DNA from: QGON01 sp963691905
GTDB lineage: Bacteria; Pseudomonadota; Gammaproteobacteria; Chromatiales; Chromatiaceae
Length of the DNA: 64,000 bases
NCBI GenBank assembly: GCA_963691905.1
Contig: OY829891.1
Location: forward strand, 62,001 to 126,000
Reading direction: 5' to 3'
Under the pieces are notes generated by a model. That model was not told the origin of the DNA and made no database searches. It saw nothing but the letters and a program-made list of their open reading frames with translations. Both the position numbers and the translations under genes were made by a program. Shown here piece after piece: positions 25,325 through 34,373 of the stretch; positions within the stretch are counted from its first letter, which is position 1; every line of letters starts with the position of its first letter.

Positions 25325-26626
25325 CTCCTCAGCTACTACCTGCCCCCGCTGCTTCTGATCTGGGGTATCTACCTGGGTCTGAAGAAGCTTAAACATCGTC
25401 ACAGCCGCTCAATCTGGCAAGAGGAATCTGAAGCCGGTCTGACCGAGCCCGCCTCCCTGCATCCGGTAATAGATCCCAAACGATGCATGGGGTGCGGCAC
25501 CTGCGTCATCGCCTGCCCCGAACAGAACAACCACCCTGTCCTCGGACTGATCGGCGGCAAGGCCAAGCTGATCGCCCCCACCAACTGTATCGGCCATGGC
25601 GCTTGCAAAACCGCCTGTCCTTTTGATGCCATCACACTGGTGTTCGGCACCGAACGGCGGGGGCTCGATATCCCGGTACTCAAACCCAATTTTGAAACCA
25701 CCATGCCCGACATCTTCATCGCCGGGGAGCTGGGAGGCATGGGCCTGATCCGCAACGCCATCGAACAGGGACACAAGGCGCTCGATGCACTGATGGAACG
25801 CCACGACAAGCACCACTCCCATGACTACGACATTGTCATCGTTGGGGCCGGGCCGGCGGGTTTCTCCGCCGCGCTTCGGGCCCACGAATTGGGCTTGAAT
25901 TACCTGGTGGTGGAGCAGGATTCTCTGGGAGGCACTGTGTTTCAGTTCCCCCGTGGCAAACTGGTGATGACGGCACCGGTGGAACTTCCCATAGTTGGCA
26001 AGGTAAAGTTTACCGAAACCACTAAGGAGGAACTCCTCGAATTCTGGAGCCAGGTGGAAAAGGAGACCGGGATCCACATCAACTACCAGGAGAAGGTGGA
26101 AAACATCGAGCCAGGCGGCAAGACTGGATACCAAATCACCACCTCGAAGGGCGAGTACAACACACTCAAGGTATTACTCGCTATCGGCCGCCGCGGCACT
26201 CCACGCAAACTCGGCGTACCAGGTGAGGAACAGAGCAAGGTGGTCTACCGATTGATTGATCCGGAACAATACCGGGGAGAACACGTCCTGGTGGTGGGTG
26301 GCGGTGACAGCGCACTGGAGGCCGCCACTTCCATCGCGGAACAACCGGGGACTACGGTCACCCTCTCCTACCGCAGCGGCTCCTTCTCCCGGGCCAAAAA
26401 GAAAAACCGGCAGAAGGTGGAAACAGCAGACGAGAATGGAACCTTGCAGGTCCTGATGAACTCAAACGTCAAGTCATTCACCGAGAAACAAGTCACCATT
26501 GAACAACAGGAAGCGCTCATCGAAATACCTAACGATGCGGCTATCGTCTGCGCCGGCGGTATTCTGCCAACCGGATTCCTGAAACAGATAGGCATAGAAG
26601 TCGACACAAAACATGGCACCGCATGA
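25307..26626 (+). CDS. Membrane-anchored ferredoxin-FAD/NAD(P) oxidoreductase
   Basis: The 439-residue protein has an N-terminal transmembrane helix (about residues 4-23). Two [4Fe-4S] ferredoxin motifs follow, CMGCGTCVIACP and CIGHGACKTACP (about 60-71 and 94-105), and then a thioredoxin-reductase-like flavoprotein module. The FAD site is IVGAGPAGFSAA (about 178-189) and the NAD(P) site is VVGGGDSALEAA (about 329-340). The CxxC redox pair of true thioredoxin reductases is missing, so it should move electrons between a pyridine nucleotide and its Fe-S clusters or the membrane. Its divergent neighbour is a b-type membrane protein heading a cytochrome unit, and a coupled role in electron input or output is likely. 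It overlaps the next gene by 14 bases. Confidence 0.88.
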   Translation: MKESVLLLSYYLPPLLLIWGIYLGLKKLKHRHSRSIWQEESEAGLTEPASLHPVIDPKRCMGCGTCVIACPEQNNHPVLGLIGGKAKLIAPTNCIGHGACKTACPFDAITLVFGTERRGLDIPVLKPNFETTMPDIFIAGELGGMGLIRNAIEQGHKALDALMERHDKHHSHDYDIVIVGAGPAGFSAALRAHELGLNYLVVEQDSLGGTVFQFPRGKLVMTAPVELPIVGKVKFTETTKEELLEFWSQVEKETGIHINYQEKVENIEPGGKTGYQITTSKGEYNTLKVLLAIGRRGTPRKLGVPGEEQSKVVYRLIDPEQYRGEHVLVVGGGDSALEAATSIAEQPGTTVTLSYRSGSFSRAKKKNRQKVETADENGTLQVLMNSNVKSFTEKQVTIEQQEALIEIPNDAAIVCAGGILPTGFLKQIGIEVDTKHGTA

Positions 26627-28658
26627 TCACAGTCTCCGGCATTTCCCGGGTTTTACCGTTACCCTGCTCTGCTCTCTTCTGCTCTCCATCACGCCCCTGT
26701 CGGTTGCTGCGGAGACACTGGAAGAGGCACGAACCGCAGTGCGAATGCGCCAATTCGAGAAAGCGGTAGATATCTACGAGCAACTGGCTGAGGCCGGGGA
26801 TACAAAGGCTCAATACGCCGTTGCTGGCATGTACCGGGCTGGAAAAGGGGTAAAAAAGGATTTTTCCAAAGCCTTCTTCTGGTTCGGCAAAGCAGCGGAG
26901 CAGGATTTTGCCAAAGCCCAATACAACCTGGGCAATCTTTACGAGTATGGCTGGGGAGTCACCACCAACCGGGAACAGGCCCTGCGCTGGTACCAGGCGG
27001 CAGCGGAACAGGGGCATCGCCAGGCAAAGCGGAAAGTTGAGAAACTCAGCGCAAGCATGGCCGCAACAAACGGCGAAGGTATTTCTGAACGCATGATCGA
27101 CGCATCGGCCTCCGGCGATCCGGGGCTTGTGCGTGAACTCCTGCGGCAAGGGGCGGATATCGACGCCACCGACTCAGATCTGCGCACCGCCCTCTACTCT
27201 GCGGTACTCAACGGGCATACGCAAACTGTCGCCGAGCTATTGAACATGGGTGCCGATATCTCCATCCGCGACAGACTGGACAACACACCACTGCATACCG
27301 CTGTCCGTCTCGACCGGCTTGAAGAGACGCGCCTGCTGCTCGATGCCGGCGCCGACATTGAACAGCGGGATCCGGCAGGCAATTCCGCCCTGATTCTTGC
27401 CGCCGGCAAGGGGCTGACTGCCATCACAACATTGCTGATCAAACGGGGCGCCAACCCAAGAGCCAACAACAAAAAGGGGCAATCAGCCATGCAGCTGGCT
27501 TGGCAGCGGAAACACCAAAAAGTGGTAATCCAACTGGAACAAGCTGGTATACCCCCCCCCACCCAAACCAAACAGCGCATCAGCAAGCGGACACCGCAAC
27601 TCTCCGCCTTCTCTGATGGCCTGGTAGTCGCGGGCGAGGAACAGCCCTTTGCAGGCTGGCCAACCCTTAATATCGCAGCCTGGCGAGGCAGCGACTCCCT
27701 GGTCGACGCCCTGCTGAAACAGGGCGCCGACATCAACGCCCAGGATCCCGAAGGCCTTACCGCCCTCGCCCGTGCTGCCTGGCAGGGGCAGATAAAAATC
27801 GTGCAGCGGCTGCTGAATGCAGGGGCCAATCCCGAAATCGCCACAGAAGAGGGAGCCACCCCCCTATTCCATGCGGCAAAAAAAGGACAGATCAAGATTG
27901 TCCGGGAGTTGCTCGCCCAAGGTGCAAAGGCTGATACGGCGTTGAGCGACGGCACCTCGCCACTACATGCGGCAGTGACGAACGCGCATCGAGAGATTGT
28001 TTCGTTACTGCTCGGTCATGGTGCAACGGTCGATAGCAGGAAACGTGACGGCACAACCCCCCTTATGCTCGCCGCCAGCATGGAAAAGGCTGACTTCATC
28101 CGATTACTGCTTGGCGCCAAGGCCAATCCCAGTAACGTCGACGATGCAGGACACGATCCCCTTTGGTTCGCGGCCAAACGGGGAACCCTGGAAGGCCTGA
28201 AACTGTTATCGGCAAAGGGAGCCAACCTCCATCGCCAGTATCGGCAGAAAGAGACTCTGTTGATCCTCGCTGCGTCCCGGGGCGAGACAGGCATGGTCGG
28301 TGTCCTGATCAAGGACAACGGCAACATCGACCAGACAGGGAATACCGGCAATACGGCGCTGATGATGGCATCCCATCTCGGACACGAAAAGATCGTCGGT
28401 ATGCTGCTGCAAAAGGGCAGCAATCCCGATCTGAGAAACCACAACGGCGACTCAGCCTTGATGCTAGCGGCACGGGAGGGGCATCCAGCAGTCATCAAGC
28501 GGCTGCTTGCGGGCAATGCCAATCCCAATCTGAGGAATAAAAAACGCGAACAGGCAGTTGATCTGGCCCGGCTCAATAACCACGCGGCCATCGTCGAACG
28601 GCTGGAGCAGACAGGATCCGGGGCAGAGTGGCTCGATATGTTCCGCTTCTCACGCTGA
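26613..28658 (+). CDS. Secreted Sel1-like/ankyrin-repeat protein
   Basis: The 681-residue protein has a signal peptide (hydrophobic about 13-30, cleavage near VAAE), then about three Sel1/TPR-like repeats (AQYAVAGMYRAGKGV, AQYNLGNLYEYGWGV; about 45-145). Two blocks of ankyrin repeats follow (about 155-310 and 335-670) with the usual TPLHAAV, GNTALMMAS and NGDSALMLAA signatures, separated by a short linker. Both repeat types are protein-binding scaffolds. The signal peptide puts them in the periplasm, which is less usual for ankyrins. The start overlaps the oxidoreductase stop by 14 bases, so translation is probably coupled and the protein may assemble or regulate that redox complex. Confidence 0.85.
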   Translation: MAPHDHSLRHFPGFTVTLLCSLLLSITPLSVAAETLEEARTAVRMRQFEKAVDIYEQLAEAGDTKAQYAVAGMYRAGKGVKKDFSKAFFWFGKAAEQDFAKAQYNLGNLYEYGWGVTTNREQALRWYQAAAEQGHRQAKRKVEKLSASMAATNGEGISERMIDASASGDPGLVRELLRQGADIDATDSDLRTALYSAVLNGHTQTVAELLNMGADISIRDRLDNTPLHTAVRLDRLEETRLLLDAGADIEQRDPAGNSALILAAGKGLTAITTLLIKRGANPRANNKKGQSAMQLAWQRKHQKVVIQLEQAGIPPPTQTKQRISKRTPQLSAFSDGLVVAGEEQPFAGWPTLNIAAWRGSDSLVDALLKQGADINAQDPEGLTALARAAWQGQIKIVQRLLNAGANPEIATEEGATPLFHAAKKGQIKIVRELLAQGAKADTALSDGTSPLHAAVTNAHREIVSLLLGHGATVDSRKRDGTTPLMLAASMEKADFIRLLLGAKANPSNVDDAGHDPLWFAAKRGTLEGLKLLSAKGANLHRQYRQKETLLILAASRGETGMVGVLIKDNGNIDQTGNTGNTALMMASHLGHEKIVGMLLQKGSNPDLRNHNGDSALMLAAREGHPAVIKRLLAGNANPNLRNKKREQAVDLARLNNHAAIVERLEQTGSGAEWLDMFRFSR

Positions 28659-28877
28659 CCTGTTCAGACAGGGTTCGCGCCAGCGCCGCCTCCAGAACCA
28701 AGTAGTAGAAACACGTACAGACAAGTAGTAGTTGGCGGTATAAAAACTCACTCCCCCACTGCCTATAATCCCTACTCAGGCACTTTTTTCCGGTTTGAGA
28801 TGGGTCGCCAAAGGGCTAAAGCACTATTCCCGCCCATCACCCATCTTGAGCCACACAGGCGCGAAAAGTCGTAAACC
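28659..28877. other. Intergenic region before the protease gene
   Basis: It contains a direct repeat of AAGTAGTAG (about 28700 and 28723) and a perfect 8-bp inverted repeat, AGATGGGT at 28798-28805 with ACCCATCT at 28839-28846, shortly before the protease start. The latter could be an operator or an RNA hairpin. No gene is supported. Confidence 0.35.
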
Positions 28878-31754
28878 ATGGTTTTGCGGATTACATCCAT
28901 CCCTCCACTCAACCTGCTGCTACTCTTGTGGCTGGTGGCGCCCTCTATTCCAGCAGCCACGCTCACCCCGGTCTTGCAAAACACTTTGACCGCCGCCCGC
29001 TCTACCGGGGATCTGCCGGTAATCATCCAGTTCAGTGACAAACTGAATATCCGTGCGCTTCGAAAAGAGGTAAAAACAATCCTCGGCGCTGAACGCCAGG
29101 AAGGTAGACGAGGGCACCGGGTTAAACGGCAACATGCCAAAAGAACGCTGATTGTCGATACCATGAAGCGCAAGGCACGCCGGACCAATCGTCTGCTCAG
29201 ACGCTTTCTCAAGGCAAAGGGAGAGCCACGGCCGCTGAAATCGCTATGGGCCATCAACGCCATGGCAGGAGAGATCCCGGCATACCTGATCGAGGAGATG
29301 GCGGCCCTGCCCGGCGTGGAGCGCATTTCTATCGATACCGTCTATACCCTGGCCACCCCCGAAAGCAACCGCATCTCAGGACTCCCCTTGTGGAACCTCG
29401 AGAGCATCAACGCGGTGCCGCTTTGGGAGACAGGGCTCGAGGGGCAGGGGATCGTGGTTGGGGTCATGGACTCCGGCGTCGACATGAATCACCCAGACCT
29501 GATCGATAACTGGCGTGGGGGTGACAATAGCTGGTTCGATCCCTACGGCCAGCACAATCTGCCGGTGGACTTTACCGGTCATGGCACCCAGGCCACCGGG
29601 GTGATTCTTGGCGGGGACGCCAGCGGTTACCAGATTGGCGCCGCTCCCGAAGCCGAGTGGATCGCCGCCCGGATCTTCGACGACAGCAATCAGGCAACAC
29701 TGAGCGCGATCCACCAGGCGTTTCAGTGGATGCTGGATCCCGACGGCGATCCCACTACCGACGATGCGCCGGACGTGATCAACAACTCCTGGGGCTTCGC
29801 CAACACGATCAACGAATGCTACCAGGAGTTCGCCGAAGACATCCGGCTACTGAAAGAGGCTGACATCTCGGTTATCTTCTCGGCGGGCAATTTCGGACCC
29901 AATGCCGAGTCGAGCATCAGCCCGGCCAATGATCCCACTGTCGTCTCCGTCGGCTCAGTGGATAGCTATAACGATATTGCCATCTCCAGCAGCCGGGGTC
30001 CCGGAGCCTGCGACGGCGGGACCTTTCCCAAACTGGTCGCCCCCGGTGAGAATATCTTCACTGCCGACAGATTGCCGCTCACCTATAACGTAGTCTCCGG
30101 CACCTCCTTCGCCGCACCCCATGTAGCCGGGGCTATCGCACTTCTCAAAAGTGCCTTCCCCTCTGCCACCGTCTCCCAGCTCGAAACTTCGCTGCTGGAA
30201 TCCTCTATCGATATTGGCCCGACAGGCGCAGACGGCGACTTCGGCTATGGGCTGCTCAATGTGGCCGGCGCCTATGACTGGCTAATCGACGACCTCGGCC
30301 TGAGCGGGGCCGGCATCCTGATGTTTGGGGAGAAGGCATACAGCATCGACGAAACGACCAAAACCCTGACCCTGACTCTATACCGCATTGGTGGCAGTGT
30401 GGGTGAGATCTCCGTGGACTTTCAGACCAGCGACATCTCCGCCATCGGCGGCCTGGGCCACGACTACCTGGAAAGAGTCGACACCCTGGTTTTCAGCGAC
30501 GGGGAGACCGCCCGCAGTTTTGACATAACCATTCTGGACGATAGCGAAGACGAAATGGATGAGGGTTTCCAGGTCACCCTCTACAATCCCCTGGGAGGGG
30601 CAGTGTTGGGTGGGCGCAGCAGCGTTCCCGTCACCATCCTGGATGATGATGGCCCAGGGAACCTCGTGTTCGAGGCCTTATCCTATGCGGTCAACGAAAG
30701 CCACCCCAAGGTCACTCTCAACGTCCTGCGTCTGGGGGGCAGCTCCGGCCGGATCACCGTTGACTTCGCCACCCTTGGCGGATCAGCCACAGCAGGGGCC
30801 GATTTCGAACCAAAGACGGGCACCCTAACCTTCGAAGAGGGCGTAACCAGCAGCTCGATCTCGGTAGACCTGCTGGATGACGACACATACGAAGGTAACG
30901 AGACGTTCGATCTGATCCTTTCGAATGCCACCGGCGGAGCCACGCTGGGAGTCTCGGCTACGACCACGGTAAGCCTGTTGGATGATGACGCCGGAGAGAC
31001 CTTGCCGACTTTCACCTTCTCCGCCTCCCAGTACAATGTTGCTGAGTCTGACGGGCGAGTCGAAGTCACGGTACAGCGCCTGGGGGACAGTTCAGGTTCC
31101 TACTCGGTGTATTACAAGAGTGCGGCCGGCAGCGCCGTGGAGGGGAACGATTTCATCCAGATAGACGGCTCCCTTACCTTTCTTGGGGGAACGAACAGCC
31201 GCACTTTTGAGGTGGAGGTTCTGGATGACGGCACCTTCGAGTCTACCGAGACCTTCTCCCTGACGCTCTATAATCCCTCCAGCGGGTCTGCACTGGGACA
31301 GACCTCCGCAACCCTGATCAGAATCGGTGACGACGACGCCCAACCCGGCGTCGGGCTCTCCAGTGCCGGCGTAAGCGGCGGTCTTTCCGGCGGTTCCACC
31401 AGCGGGAGCGTAGGGACACAGAGCCGCATTGCAGCCGGCGGCACGGCACAAGAAGCTGACGGGAGCAAGGGACAGGCAGGATCCTTCAGCTTCTCCATCG
31501 GCAATTTCCTCGGTGTATTGGATGTCTATATTGAAGAGTTTTTGAAGCCTGACGATGAGACCGAACTGCACTCATCCGCCGATGCTGACGAGCCTCTACC
31601 CGGTACTGATTGCAGTAAGGCTGAGACACACCTCCATCCCGACGATATCGAAACAGTGGAAGACGGCATCACTCAGGACTGCAAAGGACAAGACCTACAA
31701 CTGGATCGCCAGAGCAAAACTTCAGATCCTGCAGAAGATGGAACGACACCCTGA
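28878..31754 (+). CDS. Secreted subtilisin-like serine protease with Calx-beta domains
   Basis: The 958-residue protein has a signal peptide (about residues 10-27), a basic prodomain (about 30-165) and an S8 peptidase domain with the full triad: Asp in VMDSGVDMNHPDL (about 198), His in GHGTQATG (about 235) and Ser in GTSFAAPHVAGA (about 410), plus the oxyanion Asn in VINNSWG. Three Calx-beta domains follow (about 475-820), each ending in a DDD motif that can bind calcium, and then an acidic tail with a Gly/Ser-rich linker. The Calx-beta domains resemble those of the giant protein encoded downstream on the other strand, so it could process surface proteins of this locus; that is inference. Confidence 0.9.
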   Translation: MVLRITSIPPLNLLLLLWLVAPSIPAATLTPVLQNTLTAARSTGDLPVIIQFSDKLNIRALRKEVKTILGAERQEGRRGHRVKRQHAKRTLIVDTMKRKARRTNRLLRRFLKAKGEPRPLKSLWAINAMAGEIPAYLIEEMAALPGVERISIDTVYTLATPESNRISGLPLWNLESINAVPLWETGLEGQGIVVGVMDSGVDMNHPDLIDNWRGGDNSWFDPYGQHNLPVDFTGHGTQATGVILGGDASGYQIGAAPEAEWIAARIFDDSNQATLSAIHQAFQWMLDPDGDPTTDDAPDVINNSWGFANTINECYQEFAEDIRLLKEADISVIFSAGNFGPNAESSISPANDPTVVSVGSVDSYNDIAISSSRGPGACDGGTFPKLVAPGENIFTADRLPLTYNVVSGTSFAAPHVAGAIALLKSAFPSATVSQLETSLLESSIDIGPTGADGDFGYGLLNVAGAYDWLIDDLGLSGAGILMFGEKAYSIDETTKTLTLTLYRIGGSVGEISVDFQTSDISAIGGLGHDYLERVDTLVFSDGETARSFDITILDDSEDEMDEGFQVTLYNPLGGAVLGGRSSVPVTILDDDGPGNLVFEALSYAVNESHPKVTLNVLRLGGSSGRITVDFATLGGSATAGADFEPKTGTLTFEEGVTSSSISVDLLDDDTYEGNETFDLILSNATGGATLGVSATTTVSLLDDDAGETLPTFTFSASQYNVAESDGRVEVTVQRLGDSSGSYSVYYKSAAGSAVEGNDFIQIDGSLTFLGGTNSRTFEVEVLDDGTFESTETFSLTLYNPSSGSALGQTSATLIRIGDDDAQPGVGLSSAGVSGGLSGGSTSGSVGTQSRIAAGGTAQEADGSKGQAGSFSFSIGNFLGVLDVYIEEFLKPDDETELHSSADADEPLPGTDCSKAETHLHPDDIETVEDGITQDCKGQDLQLDRQSKTSDPAEDGTTP

Positions 31755-31815
31755 CACCCCTCAACAAGATTAGCAATCATGGTGCGCAGGTTGCACCCTA
31801 CTCCTACTTGGGTAG

Positions 31816-31850
31816 GTTGGGTTAGGTCGTCTTTTTGGCCGTAACCCAAC
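31816..31850. terminator. Stem-loop between convergent genes
   Basis: GTTGGGTTA (31816-31824) and TAACCCAAC (31842-31850) form a perfect 9-bp stem with a T-rich loop, midway between the 3' ends of the protease and the cytochrome-fusion gene. It could act as a bidirectional terminator. The GGTTGGGTTA/TAACCCAACC style also resembles a dispersed palindromic repeat seen in many gammaproteobacteria. Confidence 0.45.
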
Positions 31851-31960
31851 AATACACGCCATAGTTTGTCGTGCTACGCTGCGCTAACATGACCTACTGT
31901 TATTTAGGTATTTAGCAAGTCATTGACAATACGAACACTGTTGCCTTAAGTCAGTGCTAT

Positions 31961-33598
31961 TCAGCGCACACCCCACTCCATGATCGGGACAAGTCGACCC
32001 CGTTCACCCTCACCCACCCTGGCGATGTAGTACCCTTTGGAGAGGAAACGCTGCCCCGGGGCAAGGCTGATGCGTGGATAGACCGAGGTATAGGGGGCAT
32101 TATCGACCATGTGTTCGATACGTTCGATGAAGTAGTCCCTGAAGAAGTAACCACGAATATGTGTCATGGCGTCGCCCGCTGCCTTGAGTGCAAAAAAGGC
32201 GTTTGCCTGAATCCGCTGCTGCTCTGAAGCATAGATCCGCTTTGCCCGCAGCCATCCCGTAGATCTGACAAGCAACCGCCGCATGCGGGACGGTAGTTCA
32301 TGGGGATGAACGAATCGCGTCTTCCCCTTCAACCCCTCAGGCAGGCTGCTGGCCCGATCCCGGTAGAGGGTGGTAGAGAGATAGATCTGTTCAGGTCCAT
32401 TTTCAGCTTCCAGCCAAGGCTGGTATGACTGCAGGGCTTCATGGGACAACCAGAGAACGGCTACGCTTCCTGCCCGGCCCTTCTCGGAGATCACGTCCAC
32501 ATCGCCACCCCCGGCATCGACATCGATAGACGTAATAGCGACACCCGCCTTTTCCAACTGCGCGGCGAAGGCTTTAGCAGCCGACTTCGACAATCGGTCA
32601 GCACCATTATAGAGCTGGACGATCTTTTTCCTTTCCGGTTCTGCATTTAGCAGATAACGAGCCACGCCCTCCCCTTCCAGGATCACGCCTCTTGAAAAAT
32701 AGAGGGAGTAAAAATCCTGATCGGAATCCACCGGAAGATCAGTAGTCGGAAAGAGACATGGCAGCTGTTCGGCCTCGCAATATTCATGAATCGGCCGCCA
32801 GTCTCCGTTGACCGCGCCGCTGATCACCGCAAAGACAGGCTGACTGCGATAGTGTGCAGCCAGTTGCTCCGGCCAGGTGCTCTCCTCGCCTTTGAGTTCC
32901 CAGACGTGGTGGCGCCACTTCCGATAGTTACCCATGATCCACTTCTTGTGCCAGGGCGGGTTGGCTGAGCGTTTACTCTCGTAACGGGTTTCAGTGTTTT
33001 TCTGCTTGAAGAAAACCCGCATGACATCAAGCAGCGCCTTGCGATCCGCTTTCGGTAGCCTGTCGGATATGATCGTCGCGAAGTGAACCTCGGTTTCGTT
33101 GACGCCAGGCGAAGATTCACCGGACAGTCCCTTCAGGTATTCGAGCAGGACATTGAGTTCATCATCCGTCAACAGATAACGGGGCATATTGGGATCCAGC
33201 GCAGCACCATTGGCATCGATCCCTCCGATGAGGGCTGCCTTCAGCATCTCGTCGTCGTAGGCTGGTCGCAAAATCGGTGCGGCGGGCGGCCTGCTGGTGG
33301 GGATCTGCAGCGGGTTATAGAGCAGTTTACCGGTAACTGCCGGTACCACTTGCTGTCCCTCACTGGAACCCATGCCGCTACGCCGGTGACAGGCGCCACA
33401 CCTGACCTGCTCTCCGGTAACCTTGACGTCACCCTGAATATAAGCGGTCATCGACTTCCCAGACGGCAGCACCCCCTCCAAGAACATCCTGCGGCCAAGT
33501 TCTCTCGGATCCACATCGTCAGCCAAAACAAGTTGGGCCTGAATCAGCAATAATAGCGGTAGCAGGCCCAGCAAAAAAAACAGAGTTGGTTTATACAT
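31961..33598 (-). CDS. Cytochrome c fused to a periplasmic binding-protein-like domain
   Basis: From the ATG at 33598 the product has 545 residues and a signal peptide (hydrophobic about 5-24). Residues about 28-165 are a class I cytochrome c domain: heme motif CGACH (about 67-71) and a possible axial Met in DPNMPRYLL. The rest (about 170-520) resembles a type I periplasmic ligand-binding fold, with alternating strands and helices such as VFAVISGAVNG, KKIVQLYNGAD and GSVAVLWLS. This fold normally belongs to transporters or receptors, so a heme-linked version suggests redox sensing or substrate docking for the nearby oxidase system. It follows the SCO segment after 25 bases and is probably the last gene of the block. 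Confidence 0.75.
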   Translation of the reverse strand: MYKPTLFFLLGLLPLLLLIQAQLVLADDVDPRELGRRMFLEGVLPSGKSMTAYIQGDVKVTGEQVRCGACHRRSGMGSSEGQQVVPAVTGKLLYNPLQIPTSRPPAAPILRPAYDDEMLKAALIGGIDANGAALDPNMPRYLLTDDELNVLLEYLKGLSGESSPGVNETEVHFATIISDRLPKADRKALLDVMRVFFKQKNTETRYESKRSANPPWHKKWIMGNYRKWRHHVWELKGEESTWPEQLAAHYRSQPVFAVISGAVNGDWRPIHEYCEAEQLPCLFPTTDLPVDSDQDFYSLYFSRGVILEGEGVARYLLNAEPERKKIVQLYNGADRLSKSAAKAFAAQLEKAGVAITSIDVDAGGGDVDVISEKGRAGSVAVLWLSHEALQSYQPWLEAENGPEQIYLSTTLYRDRASSLPEGLKGKTRFVHPHELPSRMRRLLVRSTGWLRAKRIYASEQQRIQANAFFALKAAGDAMTHIRGYFFRDYFIERIEHMVDNAPYTSVYPRISLAPGQRFLSKGYYIARVGEGERGRLVPIMEWGVR

Positions 33599-33623
33599 CA
33601 AGAAAAGTTATCTCGCGGCTTCT

Positions 33624-34373
33624 TCAACGTGAAACCAGTTGCTCATACTCCTTGACGATATCGTCAGCACTGGCAATTCCTTCAATCCTGACCCAGGGTG
33701 AATCTCCATCAGCCCGCAGGAAGGTCAGGGGTTCATGACTCATCTTCGTACCCCGGTAGGCATCGAATGCCTTCTCGATAGCGATGATGTCTTCAGCCCG
33801 GCCGGTGAAAAACCGCCATTGATCATCCGCGCCATAGAGACGGGCATATTCATTCAGTCTCTCCGGCGTATCATATTCCGGATCGATGGAGATCGAAACC
33901 ATTGTCACATTCTGGCTCTCAGATCCCAACGACTCCCGAACCTGGCTAAAGGTTGCCGACAACACAGGACAGATAGTGGTGCATGTGGTGAAGATGAAAT
34001 TCAGCATCACCGGCTTGTCACCCTCCAGTTCTGTGGCAAGTGATGTGGCCTGACCATCCATAGAGACCAGCTTACGCTCCGGCATCCGGTAATTATGCTC
34101 TGTACGACTGTAGCCTTTGGAACTGGCAATAACCTGACGATAACGCAGTTGATTTTCCTCGCTCCGAACACCGCCAACGATAGTGGGAAACTCACGCTCT
34201 TTATCAGCCGCCTCCCCCTGCGCGTGAAAGGCGCAATCCGGTTTCAGGGTTGCGGCGACACTATCCGCACTCGCTTCGTATAGAGACAACAGGCCGTTCG
34301 CCGATGACACTGTGGAAACCATGCCAGAACTCAATAGCCCAGCCAAAAATAACGTTCTGAATCCACTACCCAT
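33624..34373 (-). CDS. SCO1/SenC-family copper chaperone (in frame with giant gene)
   Basis: An internal ATG at 34373, preceded by GTGAGG eight bases upstream, starts a self-sufficient 249-residue protein. It has its own signal peptide (FRTLFLAGLLSSGMVS) and a thioredoxin-fold SCO domain with the copper ligands CTTICP and the distal His in MSHEPLTFL. SCO proteins deliver copper to oxidases or reduce their cysteines. No stop codon separates it from the upstream giant frame, so it may be made both separately and as a fusion. In the two other frames stops lie immediately upstream of the ribosome binding site, as expected if a stop was lost by a small indel. Its place beside three multicopper oxidase genes fits metallation of those enzymes. 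Confidence 0.85.
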   Translation of the reverse strand: MGSGFRTLFLAGLLSSGMVSTVSSANGLLSLYEASADSVAATLKPDCAFHAQGEAADKEREFPTIVGGVRSEENQLRYRQVIASSKGYSRTEHNYRMPERKLVSMDGQATSLATELEGDKPVMLNFIFTTCTTICPVLSATFSQVRESLGSESQNVTMVSISIDPEYDTPERLNEYARLYGADDQWRFFTGRAEDIIAIEKAFDAYRGTKMSHEPLTFLRADGDSPWVRIEGIASADDIVKEYEQLVSR

